From Candidatus Dojkabacteria bacterium (GTDB lineage: Bacteria; Patescibacteriota; Dojkabacteria; SC72; T1SED10-24), in contig PWIP01000027.1 of NCBI GenBank assembly GCA_003560355.1, forward strand, positions 1 to 9,217: 9,217 nucleotides of DNA, in the 5' to 3' direction. The stretch's first letter is position 1; each line of letters begins with the position of its first letter. The notes beneath the pieces are model-generated. The model saw only the letters and a program-made list of their open reading frames with translations. It was not told the origin of the DNA and ran no database searches. Positions 1 through 5,963 of this stretch are shown here, in pieces. The translations under genes were made by a program, and so were the position numbers.

Positions 1-957
1 AAAATCCTAATTACATCACATACCAATTGTGATCAAGACGGTATATGTTCAGCTCTTGCAACTAAACTAATTCTTGAAAAACATTATCAAAATAAAGAGA
101 TAGTTGTAAATATTGAAAGTCAATTACAAAGAAATATTTCTTTTTTAAAAGATTTTTCTAAAATTCAAACAGAAAATCTCTTTGAAAAAACAAAAGAATT
201 TAAACCAAATTTAATTATTTTTACAGACGGTTCTTCATTTTCAAGATTTACTTCAAATCATTCAGAACTTAGAAAAGTCATTGAAAAAGAAAACATTAGA
301 ACAATATTAATAGATCATCACAAAACTGAAAATGATTTCAAATTTGATTTTAAATACAACAATCTACGTTCTTCGTGTGCAGAAGAAACCTATCATCTCT
401 TTGTAAGAGAAATGAAACTGCAAATAGATTTTGATATAGCAGAAGTAATAATTACGGGAATGATTTTTGATACAGGGGTATTTAGATATCAAAACAGTTT
501 TTTCCGAGAAACAGCAAATGTTGTCGCAGACCTTGTTGAAATGGGTATAAATATTGAAAAGATATTAGGATTTAAAAACATTTATACAAAAAAAGACTTT
601 GAAATTTTTACAGAGTTAAACAAAAACCTGGTACTTAAAGATGGTTACTCATATTCCTTCATAAGTGATGAAACTTTTAAAAAAACTAATCCTTCACAAG
701 AAGAATACAAAAAAGCATATCATGCGTGGATAGATTTATTTCTCAGAAATATTGAGAAGCGACCTTGGGGATTCATAGTCAGAGCAGAGGGAGAAGGGAA
801 GTATTCTGTAACTTTTCGTTCACAAAAAGGCGCACAGAATGTTAGAATACTTGCTCAAAAGCTAGGAGGAGGTGGTCATGATTACGCTTCTGGGGCTACG
901 CTACAAGCAAAAGACATAAATAGTGTTATAGAAAAAATAATGGCACTATTGCTTTAA
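1..957 (+). CDS. DHH/DHHA1 family phosphoesterase (NrnA-like), 5' partial
   Basis: The reading frame is open from the first base of the window, giving 318 residues and a TAA stop; only a short N-terminus is missing. The N-terminal DHH domain shows motif I as H7-T-N9-C-D11-Q-D13-G, motif II around D76 (FTDGSSFSR), the name-giving D105-H106-H107, and motif IV with D157 (FDTGVFRY). The C-terminal DHHA1 domain carries the Gly-rich substrate loop GGGGHDYASGA (289-299). In this family these residues bind two Mn2+/Mg2+ ions and cut phosphodiester or phosphomonoester bonds. Close relatives (NrnA) degrade nanoRNAs, pAp or linear dinucleotides in the cytoplasm. The length fits a stand-alone NrnA-type enzyme; there is no GdpP-like membrane or GGDEF part and no RecJ OB domain within the visible region. 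The exact substrate cannot be fixed from sequence. An ATG at 412 lies inside the DHH domain and is not the true start. Confidence 0.92.
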   Translation, partial: KILITSHTNCDQDGICSALATKLILEKHYQNKEIVVNIESQLQRNISFLKDFSKIQTENLFEKTKEFKPNLIIFTDGSSFSRFTSNHSELRKVIEKENIRTILIDHHKTENDFKFDFKYNNLRSSCAEETYHLFVREMKLQIDFDIAEVIITGMIFDTGVFRYQNSFFRETANVVADLVEMGINIEKILGFKNIYTKKDFEIFTELNKNLVLKDGYSYSFISDETFKKTNPSQEEYKKAYHAWIDLFLRNIEKRPWGFIVRAEGEGKYSVTFRSQKGAQNVRILAQKLGGGGHDYASGATLQAKDINSVIEKIMALLL

Positions 958-961
958 GTTA

Positions 962-992
962 TGAACACTTCCTGCTAAACTGTACATATAGT
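962..992 (+). promoter_or_regulatory. Possible promoter for the membrane protein/AAA+ unit
   Basis: TATAGT at 987-992 matches the -10 consensus in five of six bases. The best -35 is TGAACA at 962-967, only four of six, with a long 19-base spacer. A start near 999 would give a leader of about 40 nt containing both inverted repeats described next. A competing TTGAAA at 995-1000 has no good -10 at the correct distance. The call is weak and rests on sequence match alone. Confidence 0.35.
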
Positions 993-1000
993 TTTTGAAA

Positions 1001-1018
1001 TAATCTCTACTTAGATTA
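1001..1018 (+). repeat. Inverted repeat TAATCT / AGATTA, 6-base loop
   Basis: TAATCT (1001-1006) and AGATTA (1013-1018) are perfect reverse complements around CTACTT. In RNA this would be a 6-bp A/U-rich stem. Its 3' arm shares three bases (1016-1018) with the next inverted repeat, so the two stems could not form fully at once. Short AT-rich repeats arise easily by chance, so the reading is cautious. Confidence 0.4.
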
Positions 1019-1032
1019 GGGTAGTACCCTAA
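1016..1032. promoter_or_regulatory. 17-base palindrome, candidate operator or leader hairpin
   Basis: TTAGGGTAGTACCCTAA is a perfect dyad with 8-base arms around a single central G. It ends eight bases before the ATG at 1041. As DNA it has the shape of a dimeric repressor site. As RNA it could fold as a 6-bp UUAGGG/CCCUAA stem with a 5-base loop close to the start codon, where no Shine-Dalgarno sequence is visible. No T-run follows, so it is not a standard terminator. Confidence 0.45.
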
Positions 1033-1040
1033 AAAGCTTG

Positions 1041-1454
1041 ATGGAAAAGAAAAATTTACAAATACATACAAAAAGCAGCAACCCTGTATTTTCAGATATG
1101 AATCTTGCTTCAACTCCAAATTTTTTAAACTACATATCTTTCACAATCAAGGATCTACTTTATTGGTGGTATATACAAATGCCAATATATTACATTAAAA
1201 AGCTAGGGCGTGTATCCACAATAGTATCCGATCAGCTCTCTATTCATATATTAATACGAAACTTTTTCCTACCTTGGAAAAGACATAAAGCTGCCGTTGG
1301 TTACTTCATAGGTATAACTACAAAACTCATCTACCTACCATTTGCAATATCCATATACTTGCTATCTCTGAGTGGATACTCAATATTAGTCATAACATGG
1401 TTGCTAATCCCCCTAGTAGCTAGCTTCTTTATCCTTATATCACTTTTTCTCTAA
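1041..1454 (+). CDS. Small conserved-looking membrane protein paired with AAA+ ATPase
   Basis: This encodes a 137-residue protein of unknown function. The N-terminal ~30 residues are polar. An aromatic stretch follows (YWWYIQMPIYY, 41-51), then a basic segment with LIRNFFLPWKRHK (71-83), then two likely membrane helices at about 86-109 and 113-136, the second ending at the C-terminus. A 'FxPWKR' segment just before membrane helices is something I recall from small proteins beside Clp-like ATPases in Patescibacteria; this is memory and was not searched. The ATG at 1041 is preferred over an in-frame TTG at 1038; neither has a Shine-Dalgarno sequence. The stop is one base before the ATG of the AAA+ gene, so the two are almost certainly co-transcribed and translationally coupled. 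A partner, anchor or adaptor role for the ATPase is inference from that linkage. Confidence 0.78.
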   Translation: MEKKNLQIHTKSSNPVFSDMNLASTPNFLNYISFTIKDLLYWWYIQMPIYYIKKLGRVSTIVSDQLSIHILIRNFFLPWKRHKAAVGYFIGITTKLIYLPFAISIYLLSLSGYSILVITWLLIPLVASFFILISLFL

Positions 1455-1455
1455 A

Positions 1456-4170
1456 ATGAACCCTCAATCTACAGAACAAAAAACTCTCTTGGGATACCAC
1501 GACAAGCATTTAAACAAATTGGGAATAATTGACCCAAAATCACTACCCATATTCATAGAAGAAAGGTATGCTCCATTCTTAATCACAAGGGATTATATTT
1601 TTAATGTTTCAACGGACAAAATTTTTAAAGTTACAGAAAATGTAAAAGCCCTAAAGCATTTTAATATCCTAAAAAGAATATTTGCAAACTTACTCGTAAT
1701 ACCAGGATTGATAATTGCAATTGTCTATGTATTACAGTTATTTAACAAAATTGGGGATACGGATAGTTCAGAAACTTTAGTGAGTAGTGGTATAACGAAT
1801 TTTTTCTTTTGGCTATCAGTTATAGGAATTATAATTCTGTGGCATGACTATTACAGAACCAAGAGCCATCCTACAAGGCTACCCATTTCAGAACCAATAT
1901 CTGCAAAAGAAATAGAGGACATTAAAATGTCCGGATTTAAACTAGGCAGATACTCACCATTAGAATCCCTTTACTTCTTTTCTGAAGAAGCATTAGAAAT
2001 ATTATCAAATAGTATTAGCAAGGCTAAATTTGATAGCTTAAAATTATTTCAAGAAATTATTTCAGAACCACTTTCAAAAGAAGTGCTAAATCGTTCTGAT
2101 TTAGATATAAATAAAACTACATTTAGAAATTTTGGAATCTCACAAGAGACCTTACCAAGTTACGACCTCGCTGGACTAAGAAATATAATAATATATGCAA
2201 ACGAAGCTGCAATTCTTACAAAAGCTAGACAAGTAGAAGCTTGTCATATACTAATAGCTTTGTTCAAAGCCTATCCAGTACTACAACAAATCCTTAAGGA
2301 AAACAAAAACAGTACAGAAATTTTAACAGAGGCTTCAAGATTTCTTCTTCATGAAGAATATGTACAAAACCATTCAAGTATTTTTGATACAACACAAACA
2401 TATTACAAAAATGGTGGTATAGCCAGAGACTTAGTATATGGATGGACATTCATTTTAGGACACTTTAGTTCTGATGTTAATGAAAGTGTAGCCAGAACCC
2501 AAGAAGTTTTTGGAATTGGTCATAAAAGAGAAATAGAGAGTTTGACAGCAACAGTTGGCAAGTTGTCAAAAAATAATGCTCTGTTAATAGGGGAGCCTGG
2601 CGTTGGCAAATCAAGCATTATTAAAGGATTAGCACAAAAAATAAATGTAGGTGATGTACCACAACAACTCAAAGACAAAAGAATAGTACAACTTGATTTA
2701 AATAGCTTAATGGCACAGGCAAGTAAGAAAAAAAATATTGAAGAACTGATTAAAAAAGCTATGGAAGAGCTAACAAAAGCAGGTAATACCATACTATATA
2801 TTGACGAAATACAGGAACTAATACCTGCTAAAGCAGAAAAATCTGGAAGTACTATTGCTGGAATGATGCTTCCTTACATATTGGAAAGCGTTTTTCCAAT
2901 AGTTGGAACATTAAACTACGCAGACTACAAAAGATATTTTTTCTCAAATCAATCATTAAACAGCGCATTTGACAACATAGAGATAGAAGAGCTTTCTCCT
3001 GAGACTACACTTGAAATATTAACTGCAAAAGTCCCTTTTTTAGAAGATAACTTTCGCACATATATACCAATTACTGCTTTAATGGTAAGTGTAGAACTTG
3101 CTCAAAGATATATTCACAATAGAAAACTTCCCGACAGTGCTGTAAATATAATAGAATCAACATGCTCATGGGCACAAACAAACGGTATTAATAGGATTAC
3201 CACTGAACATGTAGCTAAAGTTGTTTCAATTCAATACGGAATTCCTGTCAAAAGCATTGATGCAGAAGAAGCAACAAAATTAATGAAACTAGAAGAAACC
3301 ATAAAGCGCAGAGTTATAGGACAAGACCAAGCTGTTCATCTCATTGTAGAGACCCTAAAACGCTCCAGAACAGATATTAGAGACCCAAACAAACCAATCG
3401 GCGCATTTCTTTTTCTAGGCCCCACAGGGGTCGGTAAAACGTATCTTTCTCGGGTTGTTGCGCAAGAATACTTTGATAGAGGGGAAGACATTATTAGAAT
3501 AGATATGTCTGAGTATCAAGAGGTTTCAAGCATTTCAAAATTTCTTGATACAGGAGAAAGCGGTGAATTTCAACAACATAAAATTTCTTTAATAGATAGA
3601 ATTAAAAACAACCCATATTCAGTTGTACTCTTTGATGAAATAGAAAAAGCCCATCCAAATATCCTGAATCTCTTCCTACAACTCCTTGATGAGGGAAGAT
3701 TGACGAGTAATCTAGGAGAAACTGTAAGTTTTAGAAATTGCATAATCATATGTACAAGCAACATTGGTAGCAGAATAATCTTAGAATCTCTAGAAAAAGA
3801 CCACTCCATGTGGGCAGAAGCAAGAGACAGAGCAATTATAGAGCTAAGACAAGCAATTTCTCCAGAACTATACAACAGATTTGATGAAATAGTGGTTTTT
3901 GGACCCCATGATGTTAACAATCTAACCACTATATCAGAACTTCAACTACAAGAATTAGCCAAAAGATTAAATAGCAAAGGAATAAATTTAGAGTGGAACG
4001 AAACTGTTCCAATGCTAATCGCAAACAAAGCTAAAGAACCTGGTTTGGGTGCAAGACCAATCAAAAGATTCATACAAAGAAAAATTGAAGGGAAAATTGC
4101 TACACAAATGATTTCTCAAAACACCAAGCCTGGAGAAACAATAACATTAAAAGAGAGTTGGATTCGCTGA
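1456..4170 (+). CDS. Membrane-anchored Clp/Hsp100-like double AAA+ ATPase, divergent
   Basis: This is a 904-residue protein. Two membrane helices lie near the N-terminus (about 76-96 and 114-131). Two degenerate Clp-N-like helical repeats follow (about 179-225 and 241-297). AAA1 has Walker A GEPGVGKS (379-386) and Walker B D450-E451. AAA2 has Walker A GPTGVGKT (655-662), Walker B D727-E728 (FDEIEKAHP), sensor-1 N769, arginine finger R808 (YNRFDEIVVF) and sensor-2 R867 (GLGARP). The two rings are joined directly, as in ClpA, with no coiled-coil M domain. Several hallmark residues are absent. The ClpC AAA1 'ERRF' is N502-S-A-F505, the AAA2 'GYVG' pore loop aligns to S702-G-E-F705, the AAA1 pore loop has KKKN (424-427) where an aromatic is expected, and there is no [IVL]GF ClpP-docking tripeptide after sensor 1. 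It probably acts at the cytoplasmic membrane face as an ATP-driven oligomer, with its small membrane neighbour. Classical ClpP-coupled unfolding looks unlikely. Confidence 0.93.
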   Translation: MNPQSTEQKTLLGYHDKHLNKLGIIDPKSLPIFIEERYAPFLITRDYIFNVSTDKIFKVTENVKALKHFNILKRIFANLLVIPGLIIAIVYVLQLFNKIGDTDSSETLVSSGITNFFFWLSVIGIIILWHDYYRTKSHPTRLPISEPISAKEIEDIKMSGFKLGRYSPLESLYFFSEEALEILSNSISKAKFDSLKLFQEIISEPLSKEVLNRSDLDINKTTFRNFGISQETLPSYDLAGLRNIIIYANEAAILTKARQVEACHILIALFKAYPVLQQILKENKNSTEILTEASRFLLHEEYVQNHSSIFDTTQTYYKNGGIARDLVYGWTFILGHFSSDVNESVARTQEVFGIGHKREIESLTATVGKLSKNNALLIGEPGVGKSSIIKGLAQKINVGDVPQQLKDKRIVQLDLNSLMAQASKKKNIEELIKKAMEELTKAGNTILYIDEIQELIPAKAEKSGSTIAGMMLPYILESVFPIVGTLNYADYKRYFFSNQSLNSAFDNIEIEELSPETTLEILTAKVPFLEDNFRTYIPITALMVSVELAQRYIHNRKLPDSAVNIIESTCSWAQTNGINRITTEHVAKVVSIQYGIPVKSIDAEEATKLMKLEETIKRRVIGQDQAVHLIVETLKRSRTDIRDPNKPIGAFLFLGPTGVGKTYLSRVVAQEYFDRGEDIIRIDMSEYQEVSSISKFLDTGESGEFQQHKISLIDRIKNNPYSVVLFDEIEKAHPNILNLFLQLLDEGRLTSNLGETVSFRNCIIICTSNIGSRIILESLEKDHSMWAEARDRAIIELRQAISPELYNRFDEIVVFGPHDVNNLTTISELQLQELAKRLNSKGINLEWNETVPMLIANKAKEPGLGARPIKRFIQRKIEGKIATQMISQNTKPGETITLKESWIR

Positions 4171-4174
4171 AAAT

Positions 4175-4203
4175 TTGCAATAAGAAGGTTTTTTGAATAT
4201 AAT
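4175..4203 (+). promoter_or_regulatory. Promoter for rpmF-nusB-rnc
   Basis: TTGCAA (4175-4180), a 17-base spacer and a perfect TATAAT (4198-4203) form a strong sigma-70-type promoter starting five bases after the AAA+ stop codon. Transcription would begin near 4210, giving a leader of about 24 nt that includes AAGAAG (4220-4225) as a weak ribosome-binding sequence eight bases before the rpmF ATG. Confidence 0.8.
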
Positions 4204-4233
4204 CAACGCGTATTTAAATAAGAAGCTATATTT

Positions 4234-4422
4234 ATGGGTGCATTACCAAAAATCAAAATTTCAAAATCTAGAAGGAATAAGAGGAGATCTCATGACTTTT
4301 TACAAAAGCCTGCTATGTCTTCTTGTCCCAAATGCACTAAGAGTAGAAGACCACATTTTCTTTGCTCGTATTGTGGATATTATGGGGAGAAACCTGTAAC
4401 AAAAGCAAAGGAAAAGAAATAA
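4234..4422 (+). CDS. rpmF: 50S ribosomal protein bL32
   Basis: This is a 62-residue component of the large ribosomal subunit. It opens with the family pattern: Pro5, Ser/Lys/Arg-rich SKSRRNKRRSHDF (10-22) and a Pro-Ala step. A zinc ribbon follows, with C31-P-K-C34 and C44-S-Y-C47, then G48-Y-Y. All four cysteines are present, so this is the zinc-binding (C+) form. The tail is Lys-rich (KAKEKK). The ATG at 4234 fits the family N-terminus, and AAGAAG lies eight bases upstream. It has its own strong promoter and leads an rpmF-nusB-rnc unit. A frame starting at 4193 across the same DNA is a shadow. Confidence 0.96.
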   Translation: MGALPKIKISKSRRNKRRSHDFLQKPAMSSCPKCTKSRRPHFLCSYCGYYGEKPVTKAKEKK

Positions 4423-4438
4423 ATTGCTGCCTTTTAAA

Positions 4439-4861
4439 ATGAAAAGAAGAAAAGACCCAAGACACTTTGCAAGATTATTAGCAATACAAACCTTTTTCTC
4501 AGAAAACTTTGATTTGAACACGAATAGGAAAAAGCATTCTTTGAAAGATTTGAAAGAAATAAATGAAATGGGAGATTATGACAAAGAATTGTTTAAAAAA
4601 ATAATTGAAGGCGTAAGGGAGAATAAGAGTGAAATAGATGAAAAAATCAGTAAATATGCTCCACAGTGGTCTCTGGAACAAATAAAAAAGGTTGATCTTG
4701 AAATTTTACGCATAGCAATCTACGAAGGCTTTGTAGCCAAAATAACTCCCCCAAAAGTTGCAATAGACGAAGCAATTGAACTGGCCAAAGAATTAAGTGG
4801 AGAAGCTAGTGACAAGTTTGTCAACGGAGTACTCGGAGCAATATATGAAAAAGATAAATAA
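4439..4861 (+). CDS. nusB: Transcription antitermination factor NusB
   Basis: This is a 140-residue all-helical RNA-binding protein which, with NusE (S10), binds boxA of rRNA leaders and prevents premature termination of rRNA transcription. The N-terminus MKRRKDPRHFARLLAIQTFF has the basic start and first helix typical of NusB. The C-terminal signature is clear: the run VDLEILRIAIYE, then PPKVAIDEAIELAKELSG, then DKFVNGVLGAIYE. I chose the ATG at 4439 because the family begins MKRR. An in-frame TTG at 4424, two bases after the rpmF stop, would add five residues and has AAGGA at 4408-4412, eleven bases upstream, so it remains possible. The short gaps to rpmF and rnc (two bases) indicate one transcript. 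Confidence 0.94.
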   Translation: MKRRKDPRHFARLLAIQTFFSENFDLNTNRKKHSLKDLKEINEMGDYDKELFKKIIEGVRENKSEIDEKISKYAPQWSLEQIKKVDLEILRIAIYEGFVAKITPPKVAIDEAIELAKELSGEASDKFVNGVLGAIYEKDK

Positions 4862-4863
4862 TT

Positions 4864-5547
4864 ATGGATATAAAAAAATTTGAAAAAAAAGTTGGTCTAA
4901 AATTTAAAAACAAAGACCTTTTGGAAAAAAGTCTAACCCACAGGTCATTTCTCAATGAGCATGATAATCAAGAATTAAGAAGTAACGAAAGGTTAGAATT
5001 TTTAGGAGATGCTGTGTTGGAATTGGTTGTATCAGAACACCTTTTTGAAAAATACCCTGAAAGACCAGAGGGTGAATTAACAAGCTTTAGAGCCGCTGTT
5101 GTAAGAACTAGTAATCTCGCAAAAATTTCCAGAAAATTAGGATTAGGTGAATTTCTACTCATGTCAAAAGGAGAAGAAATGACCGGAGGAAGAGAAAAAG
5201 AATATCTACTTGCTAACACACTAGAAGCGATAATAGGAGCTCTGTATTTAGACCAAGGGTATGAACCAGTAAAAATTTTTCTTGAAAAGCACTTAATTCC
5301 ACAAATTTCAACAATTATAAAATACAGACTTGATATAGATGCTAAGACAAAATTACAAGAAAAGACACAAAGTGTATTTAAGGAAACTCCAACATACAAA
5401 GTAATAAAGGAAAAGGGACCAGATCATGAAAAAGTTTTCACTGTTGTCGTAAAGATAAATGGTAAAGTATATGGGGAAGGGGAAGGGATTACAAAACAAA
5501 AAGCAGAAGATACAGCCGCTAGAGAAGCTTTAAGAAAGATTAGTTGA
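4864..5547 (+). CDS. rnc: Ribonuclease III
   Basis: This 227-residue, normal-length dsRNA endonuclease processes the 30S rRNA precursor and structured mRNAs. The nuclease domain carries the signature N41-E-R-L-E-F-L-G-D-A-V-L, giving catalytic-site E42, E45 and D49 (E. coli E38, E41, D45). The second metal-binding motif is L-A-N118-T-L-E121-A, so E121 matches E. coli E117, while Asn118 stands where E. coli has Asp114. A linker leads to a C-terminal double-stranded RNA-binding domain (about 159-226), with the typical KLQEKTQ start and a final KQKAEDTAAREAL helix. Two bases separate it from nusB. Its TGA stop (5545-5547) lies inside the -35 box of the rpsP promoter. Confidence 0.98.
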   Translation: MDIKKFEKKVGLKFKNKDLLEKSLTHRSFLNEHDNQELRSNERLEFLGDAVLELVVSEHLFEKYPERPEGELTSFRAAVVRTSNLAKISRKLGLGEFLLMSKGEEMTGGREKEYLLANTLEAIIGALYLDQGYEPVKIFLEKHLIPQISTIIKYRLDIDAKTKLQEKTQSVFKETPTYKVIKEKGPDHEKVFTVVVKINGKVYGEGEGITKQKAEDTAAREALRKIS

Positions 5548-5572
5548 ATTAGATTACTTACTCTGATAAAAT
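5544..5572 (+). promoter_or_regulatory. rpsP promoter, predicted leaderless start
   Basis: TTGAAT (5544-5549), exactly 17 bases, then TAAAAT (5567-5572) preceded by TG at 5564-5565 (extended -10). The -35 overlaps the rnc stop codon. Only eight bases separate the -10 from the rpsP ATG at 5581, so transcription should start within about three bases of the AUG, leaving no room for a Shine-Dalgarno sequence. Confidence 0.72.
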
Positions 5573-5580
5573 CCTAGACT

Positions 5581-5901
5581 ATGCTTAAAATACGATTAAA
5601 AAGAATAGGAAAGAAGAAGCAGCCAAGTTACAGGTTTGTTGTTGCTCCATCTACTAAATCTAGAGACAGTAAGACTGTTGAAGAAATAGGTTTCTATAAT
5701 CCTATGACAAAACCTTCTACTATAAATATAAATGTTGAAAGGGCTAAGTATTGGTTAGACTGTGGTGCTCAACCAACTGATACAGTAGCACAAATTTTTG
5801 TTAAAGAAAAATTACTTAAAAATATAAAGAAAGGGTCTGTACAAAGCAAAGGCAAGAAGAAGAAAAAAGCTAAGGAGAAGGAAGAAGAAAAAAAAGTTTG
5901 A
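5581..5901 (+). CDS. rpsP: 30S ribosomal protein bS16
   Basis: This 106-residue small-subunit protein acts in early 30S assembly. The family start MLKIRLKRIGKKKQPSYRFV is complete. It is followed by the conserved stretch with SKSRDSKTVEEIGFYNP (26-42) and the segment ending in YWLDCGAQPTDTVAQIF (58-74). Typical bS16 is about 80-90 residues. Here a Lys/Glu-rich low-complexity tail runs from about 80 to 106 (KGKKKKKAKEKEEEKK), a basic extension often seen in small genomes. The ATG at 5581 is set by family alignment. It lies right behind a promoter with no ribosome-binding sequence, so the mRNA may be leaderless. rnc is 33 bases upstream and khpA 62 bases downstream. Confidence 0.97.
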   Translation: MLKIRLKRIGKKKQPSYRFVVAPSTKSRDSKTVEEIGFYNPMTKPSTININVERAKYWLDCGAQPTDTVAQIFVKEKLLKNIKKGSVQSKGKKKKKAKEKEEEKKV

Positions 5902-5926
5902 CATAATTTTTCCTTTACTTTATTCT
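5898..5926 (+). promoter_or_regulatory. Upstream khpA promoter candidate
   Basis: A perfect TTGACA (5898-5903) overlaps the TGA stop of rpsP. It is followed after 17 bases by TATTCT (5921-5926), four of six against TATAAT. A start near 5933 would give a leader of about 30 nt before khpA. The -10 is weaker than the -35. Confidence 0.5.
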
Positions 5927-5953
5927 TGACACAAGAGTACATAATTTTATTAC
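5926..5953 (+). promoter_or_regulatory. Proximal khpA promoter, predicted leaderless start
   Basis: A second perfect TTGACA (5926-5931) is followed by TATTAC (5948-5953) after 16 bases, or alternatively TACACT (5951-5956) after 19. Either would start transcription within about 0-5 bases of the khpA ATG at 5964. No Shine-Dalgarno sequence is present. The -35 lies 28 bases after the preceding -35, so the two promoters are in tandem. Confidence 0.6.
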
Positions 5954-5963
5954 ACTATCTTAA

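Noticed and set aside
412..414. ATG at 412 as the start of the DHH phosphoesterase
   Set aside because: The same frame is open from base 1 and encodes DHH motifs I-III upstream of it.
2520..2792. Minus-strand open frame inside the AAA+ gene
   Set aside because: It lies opposite the AAA1 Walker region of a clearly real gene, with no recognisable family. It is a shadow of the plus-strand coding.
3570..3929. Minus-strand open frame opposite the AAA2 domain
   Set aside because: It has no start signals or protein family, and the plus strand is plainly coding.
4193..4399. Plus-strand frame overlapping rpmF with a TTG start
   Set aside because: It starts inside the rpmF promoter and its product resembles nothing, whereas the frame at 4234 is bL32 with all four cysteines.
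5899..5901. Recoded TGA (glycine code 25, as in some Patescibacteria)
   Set aside because: TGA ends the AAA+ gene, rnc, rpsP and the pilin-like gene exactly where the protein families end, so it is a normal stop.
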